This document shows, in pieces, positions 10,470 to 21,167 of a stretch of DNA of 64,000 nucleotides. The DNA is from Phragmites australis (taxonomy: Eukaryota > Streptophyta > Magnoliopsida > Poales > Poaceae). Position 1 is the stretch's first letter, and the number at the start of each line of letters is the position of its first letter. The translations under genes were made by a program, and so were the position numbers. The stretch is taken from the NCBI RefSeq assembly GCF_958298935.1, contig NC_084944.1, positions 17,453,679-17,517,678 on the forward strand. The letters are read 5' to 3'. Under the pieces are notes generated by a model. That model worked only from the letters and a program-made list of their open reading frames with translations. It was not told the DNA's origin and did no database searches.

Positions 10470-11760
10470 ACGTGGAGACAGGCCTGGTTCATAGCATACA
10501 TGATGTCCGGCCTTGTTAGGGTTAGGTATTGAAGTGCACCTACTATGCTCTGGTAGAAAGCGGCATCAAAAGCGAGCTCGGGTTACTTGAATTCCAAGGA
10601 AGAAATGAAGTGGCCTGAGGTCCTTCATTGCAAATGTGGAGCTGAGCTTGGTGATGATTTGTTGGAGGAGCATCGTCGAAGAAGCAGCAAGAACAATGTC
10701 ATCGACGTATAGAAGAAGATAGGTGATGGCCAAACCGTTCTTGTACATGAACAATGACAAGTCCGAGCTGGTGGATTGGAAGCCGATTATGCGTAGGTGT
10801 CCGAACCATTGAAACCAGGCCCATGGTGCCTATTTCAACCTGTATAGTGATTTGGTGAGGAGGCATATGTGATCAGGGTGTTCAACATCAATGAAGCGAA
10901 CAAGGTGGTTGCAATATATGCATGCAGCGAATTCACCAAGAAAGAATGTGTTCTTCACATCGAGTTGGTGTACTGGCTAGTTGCACGACGCTACAAGATG
11001 AAGGATTGTGTAGGTCGAGGCTAGCTTGATGACTGGCGAGAAGGTCAACTCTGGCTCATTGTGTAAACCTGGGGATGACCCATCTGGCCTTTCGGCGTTC
11101 CAATGAGGCGGGGGGGGGGGAGTTTGTTGCGGAAGTGCCACTTGACGGTGATGATGTTCACTCCATGTGGTTGAGGGACCAGTGTCCATGTTTTGTTGTG
11201 CTGTAGGGCCTCAAACTCCTCCTTCATGGCAGCTAGCCATTTAGGGTCGCGCAGGGCCATGCAGACAAAGGTCAGCGCAGTAGATGGCGATTGCATGGTG
11301 ACATTCGCATACCATGGGTTGGGAACGAAGATCCTAGCCCATGCGCTTGTCACCATCCGGTGGTGAGGCGGTGCTGTAGTTGTAGCAGGTGTTGAGGCTG
11401 TGGTGTGGCCAGTGGACAGAGACAGAGCTAGAATGTCAGTATATGACATGGTGGTCGTGTCGTGTGTCAAAACGGCATGCTTAGGGGCCTTCGCAAGTGT
11501 GGCGTCGTTCACCGAAGTGTCAAGCATAGGAGGCATCGCGATCATGATGCCATTTGTTGCTATTGAGGGGTGCATAACAGGCACCGCTGGAGCTGATGTA
11601 GTCTGCTTGTTGTGGAGGCTAGCATTGACTGGACCGTGTGGGAGTCTTTGTCGTCTTGGCACACACAATGGTATAGGTAATATGTCCTGGATGGGAGGTG
11701 ATATGGAGCTGGTTGGCACTGGTCGTGGAGCTATGACCTACTTGAAAGGAAATTTCGTCT
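10470..11760 (-). pseudogene. Ty1/copia reverse-transcriptase relic
   Basis: Read right to left this has the linker before and the start of a copia reverse transcriptase. DPKWLAAMKEEFEALQHNKT near 11255-11200 is followed by WTLVPQPHGVNIITVKW. After a frame change near 11045-11100 come TFSPVIKLA, VHQLDVKN-like and SLYRLK-like phrases. At 10760-10566 it reads YLLLYVDDIVLAASS, with the catalytic YVDD motif, then FAMKDLRPLHFFLGIQV. Frameshifts and stops (for example near 10977 and 10566) disable it. No LTRs were found next to it. Open frames on the opposite strand here are shadows. Confidence 0.85.
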
Positions 11761-11769
11761 CGTCAAAGT

Positions 11770-12406
11770 AGACATGACGTGAGGTTAGTATGTTGAATAT
11801 CTAACTATTAGGTATATGCGCATAAGGAGTATACTAGACATGGATAGGGTACACCATATACCTGATAGACACCTCCAGATATTACGGATCCAAATCTGTG
11901 GAGCTCGGTATACCCGGAGATCACACAAGCCTATACTAGGAAGGTCTCGATCGGGTTAATCGACTTGAGCACGACTGGTATCTAAGCTAGATTTGATTGC
12001 CTTGCCTTGACTGACAAGATGAAGGACTCCCTATCGACTACGACTGGGACTAAGGTGGTGCCAGGACCCCTTTATAAGGCGGGGAACCTGACCTCCAAGG
12101 ACAACTCATAACAAATCCACACCTACACAACTCGATGCAAGCACCAAGACCTTAGTTTTGGATATACTCAATGACTTCAACCCTAGATTAGTTTAGATCC
12201 AATCTACTCCATTATAATAGGTCTTGCCACCTTGCTTGCACTCGAGATAATTCATATACAACATCATCCACACATGACGTATGGTATTATTCCACATTGG
12301 AGGCCCAAACATGTATACATCATGTGTCTTGTTTCCTACTCGATCCCTAATCTTGAAGTACCCTAGTTTAGTTATGGACATATTGTCAGGAACTAATTTT
12401 CGAGAG
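11770..12406 (+). mobile_element. Ty3/gypsy-type LTR fragment
   Basis: Noncoding stretch with a TATA-like TTTATAAGGCGGGG near 12071, ending immediately before a gypsy primer-binding-like site at 12407. Its left edge is not defined by a clear TG, and no partner LTR is in the window. Called an LTR from its position upstream of the primer-binding site and gag-leader sequence. Confidence 0.5.
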
Positions 12407-12427
12407 TTGGCACGCCAGGTAGGGGCC
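12407..12427 (+). promoter_or_regulatory. Gypsy primer-binding-like site
   Basis: TTGGCACGCCAGGTAGGGGC closely resembles the TGGCGCGCCAGGTAGGGG sequence that follows the 5' LTR in many grass gypsy elements and primes minus-strand DNA synthesis from a host tRNA. It fixes the element's orientation as plus. Confidence 0.65.
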
Positions 12428-12631
12428 TTCATTTATTTTTCAGGATTGATCATTTCTCAAGTGCGCGTTCATGTTGGATTCTCCAACACCGGCTTCTACG
12501 ACCACTTCTAGTCAGTAGAAGCCATCTTTGCATCACCTCCTGTCGGTTTAGATATCACCTTCGGAATGATGGCATACTGCTAGTACAATCAAGATGAACT
12601 GATCCATACCGATATCATTGAGTCTAGCCCA

Positions 12632-13036
12632 TTGGACACATACCGCGATATGGGACACCTCAAGTGGGATCCCAAGGAGCCTATCGTTCTTCATTTCATG
12701 GACACCGACAATGAAGGTGGGAGTCAGGAAAGTGGCGATGATGGTCGCATCGATGGCCAAAGCAGCCGAATAGATCGATTCGTGTTTATGATCGAAGCTG
12801 ATGGCACACTCTTTGAGCAAAATGTGGAGGATCCGGACACCGTGATGAATGATGGTGAAAAAATCACCGAGGACCTAGCAGTAGCAGCTGGGGCTATGCA
12901 GGCCCTCGATACCATCCATCATCGATGGGTGGAGGAAAATCAGGGGAACTATGATATTCAATGTCGACTTGCCCTGGGAACGCCTGCTATTCGGTTGGTG
13001 CCCCCCACCCGCAACGATTCCAAGATCAAGGAATGA
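12632..13036 (+). CDS. Gypsy gag-leader-like open frame (partial)
   Basis: A 134-codon frame starting MDTYRDMGHLKWDPKEP, acidic in the middle (DTDNEGGSQESGDDG), ending IRLVPPTRNDSKIKE. It lies 205 bases after the gypsy primer-binding-like site and reads like the poorly conserved leader before gag in long gypsy elements. No zinc knuckle, protease or reverse transcriptase follows; by 13330 the sequence has changed to an unrelated LTR. It is therefore a truncated relic without expected function. Confidence 0.45.
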   Translation: MDTYRDMGHLKWDPKEPIVLHFMDTDNEGGSQESGDDGRIDGQSSRIDRFVFMIEADGTLFEQNVEDPDTVMNDGEKITEDLAVAAGAMQALDTIHHRWVEENQGNYDIQCRLALGTPAIRLVPPTRNDSKIKE

Positions 13037-13329
13037 ACTCCCTCAACATAGCAAATGCGGAGCAACATCGTCTCAACCATAGTCAAGTCTAGGAAGCTGT
13101 GTTTTCAGTACCCCGGAAGCTAATGTCCAGTGTGCTCATATGATTCTGAGGTCCTTCCCCAAGTTGGATCCGATGAATCCCGTAACCAAAGTGGGGAGAG
13201 ATGTCAGCAAGCTAAATAGTGAAGAAGCAGAAGGCAGGAATCAGGCTCCAGACGGCGCGACAAGGAAGAGTGCGCGGGGCATTAGGGCCAACCCAAGGGT
13301 GTTTGGGCCGGAGTGGGCTCAGTAATTGT

Positions 13330-13521
13330 GTGGGCTTGGTGTTTTAACTTGGCACGAGTTACAGGCGTGTGTTGATATATAGAGAGGAAAGGTCCTAGAG
13401 AGAGACTCAGACAATGTATTAGAATTACACCGTCTTCTTTCTCAAGCAAACCTCTGCTCCTCCCATCTGTTCTTCTCCGATTCTATCTGTTCTTCTCATC
13501 TATCTCTATGTTGTGCTAACA
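13330..13521 (+). mobile_element. 3' end of a copia-type LTR
   Basis: A pyrimidine-rich tail (TCTTCTTTCTCAAGC, CTCCTCCCATCTG, TTCTCATCTATCTC) ending TTGTGCTAACA at 13521 is typical of the end of short copia LTRs in grasses. The left border and any target duplication are not clear. It abuts the MYB exon fragment on its right. Confidence 0.45.
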
Positions 13522-13523
13522 CA

Positions 13524-13702
13524 TGTGCCAGTGGTTCCTGACGGCATTGTCGATGCAGCTGGGGAAGAGGCGGGAGATGAGCACCCACTGATTGCTGTGG
13601 ATGTGGTGCTCTTGCAGGAGCCGCTCCTCCTCGCCGCCGTGAAGGGCAGCTGGTTGATCCGCGGGTCAAGCTGGTTGAACCACCGGAGCCGGCAGCTCTT
13701 GC
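13524..13702 (-). pseudogene. R2R3-MYB transcription factor, single exon fragment
   Basis: On the minus strand an AG acceptor (13704-13703) is followed by GKSCRLRWFNQLDPRIN, the end of MYB repeat 2. Repeat 3 begins with PFT and continues, after a one-base frameshift near 13620, with phrases such as NQWVLISRLFPSC and DNAVRNHWH. This is the second exon of an R2R3-MYB, with the conserved intron position just before GKSC. The exon ends where a copia LTR abuts it, so exons 1 and 3 are missing. Retained intron sequence upstream indicates a genomic DNA fragment, not a retrocopy. The frameshift and missing exons make it non-functional. LRWFNQLDPRIN resembles the MYB52/54/69 group, but that is only an impression. 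Confidence 0.85.
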
Positions 13703-13844
13703 CTACGCTTTTTTCATTCATCCATGCATAAGCAAATCAGTTGGCATGTTGCATATCTCAATATTAAGATCGAGACAATCTTGCATGTATCGCCTGCAAG
13801 CTTTGCTTAGTTTTGAAATTGATCCCTTTTATTTGATTCATCTC

Positions 13845-14631
13845 TAGGAAAGCCCATAGACACTTGAGATGATATCCATGCCACCAAAGTGCTTAAAGTG
13901 GTCATCTAAGACAATTAAGCACAAGATTAGGATGTGATTGGTGCTAATAGGCCTAGAGAGAGTTGTTACTATGTGTTCTACCTAGAGAGAGGATCAAGGA
14001 GTGATCCTAGTTTGTACCAAGTGGTACGCTGACATCTTGGAGTCTTGGTGACTCGTTGGGACCTCAGGCCTTATTGGCTCATGCTTGGTGACCCTCCTAC
14101 TTGGTGTGGAGCGGCGGCAAGACTCTTGTAGGGGGACGCAGAGACCTTTGTCTTAGTGGTTGAAGCTTTGAAGTGAAGACGGCGACAAGTGACAGGAAGA
14201 GAGGCTTATGGTGAGCCATTGCCTTGGTGGCTCAACCTACTTGAGGCCAAGGTGGCTCAAGAGCCGTGACCGGGTGCCATCCGGGAGCTATATCCTTGGT
14301 GGTTGCTTCAACATGGACTAGGGGTGGCGTTTATACCATTGATATCACAGGATCAAAATCTCTTGTGCCGACTTTATTTTCTCTACCTTATTTACGTTTC
14401 CGTATTTACTTCTTGCAATCTATACTTGCATGTTTACCTTCATAAATTAGTTTGCTAGGATTTGGCTATAGGTTGCAAACCTTTTAAATAGTAAAGTAGA
14501 CACACTACATGAACCTAGATCATATTTAGATAGAAAGTGATATAGGTTTATCTTGTAAAGTTTTTGGAGCTAAATAGTTTTAAGTGTTCTAATTCACCCC
14601 CACCCCTCTTAGGACATCATCGATCTTTTCA
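13845..14631 (+). mobile_element. 5'-truncated Sirevirus-type LTR
   Basis: The downstream half of the same LTR family as 134-1620, now in plus orientation, ending CGATCTTTTCA at 14631. It starts at AGGAAAGCCCATAGACACTT, which corresponds to a point just after the TATA region in the fuller copy at 15590, so the promoter half is missing. No primer-binding site follows. Confidence 0.75.
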
Positions 14632-14639
14632 GATGTGAT

Positions 14640-15080
14640 GTTGGAGATTTTCAAAATAAAGTAAATTATTTTGGATCCAAATTTCATTGCTTGTTTCTTA
14701 TTTGTTTTTATCACAAGTGGGAGGGAAATATTGTCATGGAAAATTGGTCTAATAGACCATGTTAATAGCCATTTGTATTAAGTTTAATATTGCATGTGTA
14801 CAGCCTCTACATTTGTAACTACCTATTGACGGTTATTGTTTGGACACCGTGACAACAATTTACACATGTGATAAATATTAAATAGTCATGATAGTTAATG
14901 AATCATTGTATCATTTGATGATTCATGAAGAATCGTGTCTCTTAGTGATGAACCATTGTGTCTATTGGTGATTCAGGAAGAGCTATGTCTCTTAGAGATG
15001 GCTGTTGGTAAAGTATAAATAGAGCATGGTTCTATATTATTCATGGCAAGGAAGGAAAGAAAGGCAAAATTAAGAACTCA
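14640..15080 (+). mobile_element. Possible LTR or promoter block with TATA box
   Basis: Starts TGTTGGAGATTTTC immediately after the Sirevirus LTR, is AT-rich, and has TATAAATAG at 15014-15022. TGTTGG is a common copia LTR start. No end motif, partner LTR or coding sequence was found, so this is tentative. Confidence 0.3.
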
Positions 15081-15083
15081 AGG

Positions 15084-15497
15084 TTACAATGCCAAAACAC
15101 TCTCACTCATATCACTAGCGTGTGATACTTCTGCAGGGGTATCACTATCTAGACGTTGACAGTCCTGAAAAGTCTTAAGAGCATCCATGGTCGTCTTCAC
15201 TAGTGCACATGCAGGTGATGGGGCTTCATTGTATCTTGGAAGGCTTTTTGTTGGTAACCCAGTGCACATGTTATGGTGGGGACAAATAAATTTTAAGAAA
15301 AGTGTCTCTAAGACGTGCCTTGAAGTCGGTCTTGTGTTACATGCTACTGTGATGTTGGTGATGAAGTTAGAGTACCGAGCCGCAGTGGAGATCGATGATG
15401 CCAGAGACCGCGTCACAGCTGCCAGGGAACATGCCGACACTAGAATTGCCTTAGTGGACTCCTGCAACATCTCTAAGCTCGCAGAATTTTCAACCAA
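15084..15497 (-). CDS. Unrecognised open frame next to a primer-binding-like site
   Basis: A 137-codon minus-strand frame beginning MVENSASLEMLQESTKA. It follows the copia-type primer-binding-like sequence at 15560-15548 by about 50 bases, where gag would be expected. I do not see a gag zinc knuckle. A 122-codon plus-strand frame overlaps it (15187-15555) and includes an Ala/Arg-rich segment, so which strand, if either, was coding is open. Treated as a possible retroelement leader or gag relic. Confidence 0.25.
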   Translation of the reverse strand: MVENSASLEMLQESTKAILVSACSLAAVTRSLASSISTAARYSNFITNITVACNTRPTSRHVLETLFLKFICPHHNMCTGLPTKSLPRYNEAPSPACALVKTTMDALKTFQDCQRLDSDTPAEVSHASDMSESVLAL

Positions 15498-15547
15498 CTA
15501 TATCTCCATCTTCACGTCGATCCGAGTGTTGAGGCCGCCAGATCGAA

Positions 15548-15560
15548 GGCCCTGATACCA
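15548..15560 (-). promoter_or_regulatory. Copia-type primer-binding-like site
   Basis: The minus strand reads TGGTATCAGGGCC, close to the TGGTATCAGAGC complementary to the 3' end of initiator methionine tRNA that primes Ty1/copia elements. It is preceded on that strand by GGTGACAAT, consistent with an LTR end. Confidence 0.5.
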
Positions 15561-15589
15561 ATTGTCACCATCCTCACTCAATCAACAAA

Positions 15590-16285
15590 TGGATTTGAGT
15601 GGAGTTCCAACGACTAGTTTGTACTGCACCAGAAGGTCCGATGTTGGTACTACTGTTGACACCGGATCATCTGGTGTTCACAATTTGTTAGAGCCGTTGG
15701 AGCAACGGCTAGTTCATAGGGTTGAGGCTATAAATACCCCCCTCCCCTTGATCATTTGAGTGTGCTGGAGTCTAGGGAAGCTCATAGACACTTGAGAAGA
15801 CATCCAAGCAACCAAAATGCTAAAAATGATCATCCAAGGTAATTAAGCACAAGATTAGGATGTGATTAGTGCTAATACGCTTGTAGAGAGTTGTTGCTAG
15901 GTGTTGCTTCCTAGAGATGGGGTTAAGGAGTGATCCTACATTATACCAAGTGGTACGTCGGCACCTTAGAGTCTTGGTGACTCACCGACACCTTAAGCCT
16001 TGGTGGCTCATGCTTGTTGACCTTCGACTCGATGTGGAGTAGCATCAAGACTTATGTACGGGGACGCAGAGACCCTTGCCTTGGTGGCTCAAGTTTCAAA
16101 GTGAAGACGGCGGTTAGAAACTAAAAGAGAGGCTTGTGGTGAGGTCTTACCTTGGTGGCTTAGTGGCTCAACCTACTTGAGATCTAGGTGGCTCAAGGAT
16201 CGTGACCGGGTGCCATCCGGAGTTATAGCCTAGGTAGCTCCTCCAACGTGGAATAAGGGTGGCGTTTATGCCATCAATAATATGT
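15590..16285 (+). mobile_element. Sirevirus-type LTR, truncated, with TATA box
   Basis: Plus-strand copy of the LTR family at 134-1620 and 13845-14631. It has GGATCATCTGGTGTTC near 15665, TATAAATA at 15729-15736 followed by a C-rich tract, and then the shared downstream sequence. It breaks off at about 16285, well before the LTR end seen at 14631, so the 3' third is lost. Confidence 0.7.
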
Positions 16286-16826
16286 GATAAAAATCCATTA
16301 TGTGATGCGATGTATTTTGTAATGTCCACTATGTGGACCAGACCTGTAATGCATTCTATGTGCTTTCTGTATGGGATTATGTAATGTCCAGTGAGAACCT
16401 AATGTGCTGCTGCATGGAACCTTAGCGCTGGTACAATTGAACACTTATGTTATTAAGTATATGGCATATTAAGTACCTTCTTCTGATGTTATGTGATGTA
16501 TTTTGGCGCAGTTATATGATGTATTAAGCTTATGAAGTCACTAGGTTCAAAAGCTTAATATATGTTTCCTTTGTTTCAATAACCATTCATGCTTAGTTTG
16601 GCTTGACAAGAAACAGTGAAGTGGATCAAAAAAGAGCGAGATATTTGATTCAATTCTAAGGATACAAGTGCTGAAACTATGAACACTGCACACATGTCCT
16701 TCCAACCACTCTATCACAACATTTCGTCATGGATACAAAAGCCATCATAACACCAAAACCGAAAAACCTTCTTCCCTAATACCTGACCAATAGGAAAACA
16801 AGGAGACACAACACCAAATTCACAAG
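16286..16826. other. No gene recognised
   Basis: AT-rich sequence with repeated TGTAATGTCC and ATGTGATGTATTTTG phrases between 16290 and 16530. It lies downstream of the minus-strand GRF-like pseudogene and may include its 3' untranslated region. Confidence 0.35.
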
Positions 16827-17413
16827 CTACATCACAAACATAGCTCTCACAAAGCTCATCAGCATGCCGACCTTGTCTGCAACTTCCACGATCTTAGCCT
16901 CTAGCTTGCCGGCATTGGCCTTCACTTCAGCTATCTTAGCTTCTAGCTTGCTGGCATTTGCCTTCAGTGCACCTACCTCAGCTTCCAGCTCGTCGTCATT
17001 GGCCTTCACTGCACCTTTCTTCTCCATGTCAGTTGTTTCTTCCACGGGCTCCTGCAGTGGGGCATTGGCCGATGAAGATTCAACACCCATCAGTCCTTTT
17101 TCCTGCAAAACTTTTATGTACCCCTTTTCCCACTTGGAAAATCTGCAGGTACTTGGATCCTGCAGAAAGAAAAGTTTCAATCTATTCAGTGTGCAACGGA
17201 ACCCTAATCCCCAAATCGAGCAAAAATGTGAAGAATATCACAAATCATCAACATAGCATCAAAAATTGATTAAGTTCTAGTCACATCATAGACGCTCATC
17301 TAACACTTGAAGAACACCTTCTTGGTGTTTGTTTCATGCTTTCAGGGCTCGATGACGTCCCTAATAGGGCACTTGGGGCACTTGAGCAGGGGCAACCCGG
17401 TCTTCTGCGCCAT
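16827..17413 (-). pseudogene. GRF-like zinc-finger / coiled-coil pseudogene
   Basis: Two exons are visible on the minus strand. The first starts at the ATG at 17413 (MAQKTGLPLLKCPKCP), contains the CPxCP pair and, after one stop codon, NTKKVFFKC, matching a GRF-type finger. The next exon starts after a strong acceptor (TTTCTTTCTGCAG, ending 17160) at 17159 with DPSTCRFSKWEKGYIKVLQEKG, the usual continuation of this grass family. It then enters a heptad-like coiled coil built on repeats of KANAxKLEAKIxEV, and ends at 16827. An upstream exon-like GC-rich segment with an AAG/GTAACA donor lies at about 17665-18080. The stop inside the finger indicates a pseudogene. The function of this family is not established, and association with transposons is common. 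Confidence 0.6.
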
Positions 17414-18109
17414 AAGCAATCAATAGTGCAAGCAAGCTACATGAGCAATCTCTACTGTAAATCATCTAAATCAGGTGCTCTATTCTTACAATTTCTAGAA
17501 TTAACACAGACACATACATGGATTGCACTACCTCTTTCATTTGACAAAAGACACAAATCAAGTTCCAGTAGTGCTCCAAATAGATATCACCTAGTACTCC
17601 AAAATTGAATTCATACAGTCTAATTCATGCGATTGCATGATACAGGGACAGCCAATTTGTTACCTTGATCGTGGTGTTGGCAAAGCTCAGGGAAGCCGAC
17701 GGTGTGGTGGACCTCCAAGGAGTTGGCGGTGTCTGTACTACTCGAAGGTAAGGTGATGTAGTGCTACTGATGGCCGGCGAGGCACCCGGGGGAATGGTGG
17801 AGGGAGGTACCCAGGGCCATTGGTGGAGGGAGGTCGAACATGCAGGGAGGTGGACGCGGAGGGAGGACGGCGGCCACCAGTGGCTGCGGGACGAGGAACC
17901 CTAACCGGCTTTCACCAAGCCCGTCGAGAGCAGACACAGCTGTGGGGTTCGATCCGTGGTGCTGGCGTGTAAGCCAGAGGGGCCAGGGGCACTCCTGTCC
18001 TTTCGCCTCGGAACCTAGGTCAGCGAGCCCCGCTAGAGTCGATGTGGCGGCAAAAAGGGTCGAAAATGGAAAATGCTGAAATTATCTTCTCTCTAGTGAC
18101 ATATATGTA

Positions 18110-18304
18110 GAGAACCTTTACAGTACACCATGATACTAGATGATGGATAGTATCATTGTTGTGATCTAACCGTTCATTCTAGTAGGTATTATTGTAATTA
18201 TCTTGATACCCTTAAAGGTAATTACGTCATTGACTGATCGGACTTCGGACCTTCGCCACCCATCATCGACCGACCGACGGAGGGTGAAAACCCTAATACA
18301 TGAA
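18110..18304. mobile_element. Fragment of the TIR element found complete at 51278
   Basis: Begins GAGAACCTTTACAGTACACC, the terminal inverted repeat of the 483-bp element at 51278-51760, and follows that copy with roughly a dozen differences by eye until about 18304, where similarity ends. The other terminus is absent, so it is truncated. It sits just upstream of the GRF-like pseudogene at 17413. Confidence 0.75.
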
Positions 18305-19012
18305 AACATGCTTGTCCATTGAAAATGTTTTGGCCGATATTTCGTACGGTAGGCTATTTTGTCAAAAAAAAAAACAGAGGGAATATTAATTTGCACATGT
18401 TTTGTGATCAATTTTTTTAGTTTCTTAAAGCCACAGGCTTCCCAGCTTCCCATTGGTAAAGTCGTTTGAAGGCGTTGCTTTATAGTCAGATGTGATAGAT
18501 AACAAGTCAAATTTGCAATCTCAAGCCGCAACTTCGATTTCAATGTCCAAGCCTAGTGAACTATCAGTGTAACTGGCATCCTGTCAGCATCAGCAATAAG
18601 CCAATAAGTAATGAGCAGCGTTTGTACATACTTTTTTTCGAATCATACAAATCCATTCAGCTCCGTTGCATATAATTCTGTTTGTAGCATGACAAAGAAC
18701 GAAATAATCATTTCGTTCCGTCGTCGTCGTCCTCCGCACCCAACAAATAAAATAAATATAAAACAAAAATAAAATAAGATAATGAGAAGATGATCAACTA
18801 GCTAGCTGCTTATCCTGATTAAAATTACAACATAATCCAGCTTCTTCCGTCCAGGCTGCCTGCACTCTGTAACTTTACTCAACTTGTTCTTCAAGCTGCT
18901 GTCAAACGCTCCGTGTGGCCCACTGTCCGGTGACCGCAACTGAGCAGATGTCGCGCGGCGGCAAAACGTGCTGCGATCGTGCACCGTAGTGACGAGGACG
19001 GGCCGGCGGCGC
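18305..19012 (-). other. 3' flank of the thaumatin-like gene
   Basis: No independent gene. The half near 19012 should hold the 3' untranslated region of the minus-strand thaumatin-like gene. The 79-bp segment also found at 9850-9928 lies at 18794-18872. No clear AATAAA was found on the minus strand, so the poly(A) site is not placed. Confidence 0.5.
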
Positions 19013-21034
19013 TCAGAGGAGAGCCGAGAGGGCGACGGCCGCGACCGCGACAGAGACAAGAGAGTCCGCGGCCAGGGAAGCGGCGCTGCTGGGCTGCGCG
19101 TTGGTGCCGCCGAAGTAGACCATGGTGGTGTTGTTCATCAGCGGCAGCCCGGCGGCCTGCGGGTTCTGCCCCGTCGACTTCACGCTGCTGTAAAATTAAA
19201 CGAGGGACGATCGAGTCAGCAACGCAAGCAAGGAAAGAACGTTGAATTGCTGATGTAAATTGTCACTGCTGCCGATAGTAATGGCTAGTAAATAAATCGA
19301 ATAAATTCTTCTGGTGCTACTGAAAAGTCACTCAATTCCTTAATGTGCGGTCCGAAGTTATATGTCATTAACACATGGTAAAAGATTTGATCAACATTTA
19401 GTGATAAATAAAAAATTCTCTTATAAATAAATAGTAGTAAGGACATTAATAGTGTGCATAAAAAGTGATGGTGGTAAGTCAAAAAGATGGTCTTAATACC
19501 TAGCTTTATATATTAGAAGAGAAACCTTAATGTTCATATTGTTATGGCCAATGTTATACCTCGAGCTATAAAATATTCTTTCTAAATTGATTCTACTCTC
19601 TTCTTTCACCACTGCAAACTACCAGCTCACATGAAGAATTATTTTATTTCGAGTAGGACATAAATTAAACTCCGGTTTATATGTCAAATAACACAAGCAT
19701 AATTTAAACCAAACAAACACATATGTGATCCATCTTGAGTCTCGTTGACACCTTAGACACTAGTGACAGCGCGTGATGAGAGTAGGGGGCCAGGCCTACT
19801 GAGCCCGTGTCATCAAGATATAAGGGAGTGAGTTTGAGTAGCCCAGCACAGCGGTTACTATGAGCGCGTGTCTTTGTTGTCCGCCCTGGGAAATGTGCCT
19901 TCCTAGCCGTTTACTCCCACTAGCCGTTGATGACTTCCTCCCGGCCCCACTTGTCAGTACTCCCTCACCGTTCGTATTAACAAATTCACCGTTACAACTA
20001 ATCAGATGAGGCCATAAACTAGTACTGATAGCTTGATCAACAGAATAATTATGTCAAACCGGCCAACTTTTAACTTGAGGGAAATTTATCTTTTTTTACT
20101 TAGTCATTTTTAACTTGGAGTGTAGTATCACATTTCTTACTGCATAGTAGTCATTCTTCATTATGTAAAAAAAGTAGTCATTCTTTACTTGCCGTTAATC
20201 AAGCAACTGTGAAATTAAATCTCAAGGAACTATGAAAAAGAATTACTCGTGATCCTACCTGGTTGGCGCAGCGGGGCAGAAGGTTACGGCGTAGTCGGTG
20301 CTCCCGGCGGCGCAGGTGAAGGTGGAGGTGGCGTCATCGTAGGCGTAGCTATAGGCGCGTGGGCACGCGCTCTTGAAGAACTCCGAGTAGGCCGACGGCC
20401 GGCACACTGCCGCGCTCCCGTACGCGCCGCTGCAGCAGTACTGCGCGTCCCCGAACGCGTCGCACGCGCTCCGGCACGCCACCACTCCCTCCGCCGCCGC
20501 GTCCACGCGCAGGTCGGCGGGGCACGCGCCGTTCAGCTCCGCCGCGCACCCCGTCGCCGCGCACTTGCCCCCAGTAGAAGCGACAGAGCCGGTGGCACTA
20601 GCGACGGGTGTGACGAGCATTGGCAGGTTGTAGCCATCGACGAGGCTGACGTCGAAGAAGTCGAGCCCGCCGCTGCCGTCGAGCGTGAACTCGGCCAGCG
20701 TGGCGGGAGGCGCCGCGCCGCCGCCGGCGCACTGCACGTCCCCGGACCCGCAGTCCCCCGTGGCGCACGCGAACCGGCTGCCATTTTGGGCGCAGAGCGT
20801 GCGGCCCCAGAGGCGGCCCGACCACCCCGACGGTGCGGCCACCGCGCGTGACTCCCCCGGCGCGAGCGCGAACCCCGTGGTGGGCAGCGGCGCGGAACCC
20901 GCGCTGGACAGCAGACCCGGCCACACCGTGTACCTGCAGTTGTTGGCGATGGTGAACGTCGCCGACCGCGCGCCTTGCAGTTGCAGCACCGCGAGCATGG
21001 CCAATGCACAAAGCCGCACCGCCGCTGCCGCCAT
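19013..21034 (-). CDS. Thaumatin-like protein (PR-5 family) with GPI-type tail; two exons
   Basis: Exon 1 is 21034-20259 and exon 2 is 19187-19013. Donor CCAACCAG/GTAGG and acceptor TTTTACAG/CAGCG give a 951-base CDS, 316 residues. Residues 1 to about 24 (MAAAAVRLCALAML onward) form a signal peptide. The mature domain starts ATFTIANNC, has 16 cysteines as expected for eight disulfides, GRLWGRTLC, FACATGDC, and Asp/Glu residues lining the acidic cleft (AEFTLDG, FFDVSLVDG). Exon 2 encodes a Ser/Asn-rich linker ending in a hydrophobic tail (SLVSVAVAAVALSALL), suggesting GPI anchoring outside the plasma membrane. An upstream in-frame ATG (21145) lies only about 15 bases below the TATA box, so 21034 is preferred. 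Family members can bind beta-glucan and act in defence or development. No lesion is visible; the intron is 1071 bp. Confidence 0.93.
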
Positions 21035-21159
21035 TTCGTCGGGCTCCAAGAAGACGCGCCGAGGGAGGAAGCAGGTGGCTCGTCCGTGTGGTTGGATGTT
21101 GTGTATGTTTGGCTGCGGTCGTGGAGAATTATGGTCTTCCGCCACGGCTATGGATGAGG

Positions 21160-21167
21160 TATTTATA
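21160..21167 (-). promoter_or_regulatory. TATA box of the thaumatin-like gene
   Basis: TATAAATA on the minus strand, 126 bases upstream of the chosen ATG. A start site about 30 bases downstream (near 21130) gives a leader of roughly 95 bases and excludes the ATG at 21145. Confidence 0.8.

Noticed and set aside
11400..11771. 123-codon plus-strand frame
   Set aside because: Antisense to the copia reverse-transcriptase relic.
13524..13702. Functional MYB gene
   Set aside because: Only one exon, a frameshift, and an abutting LTR.
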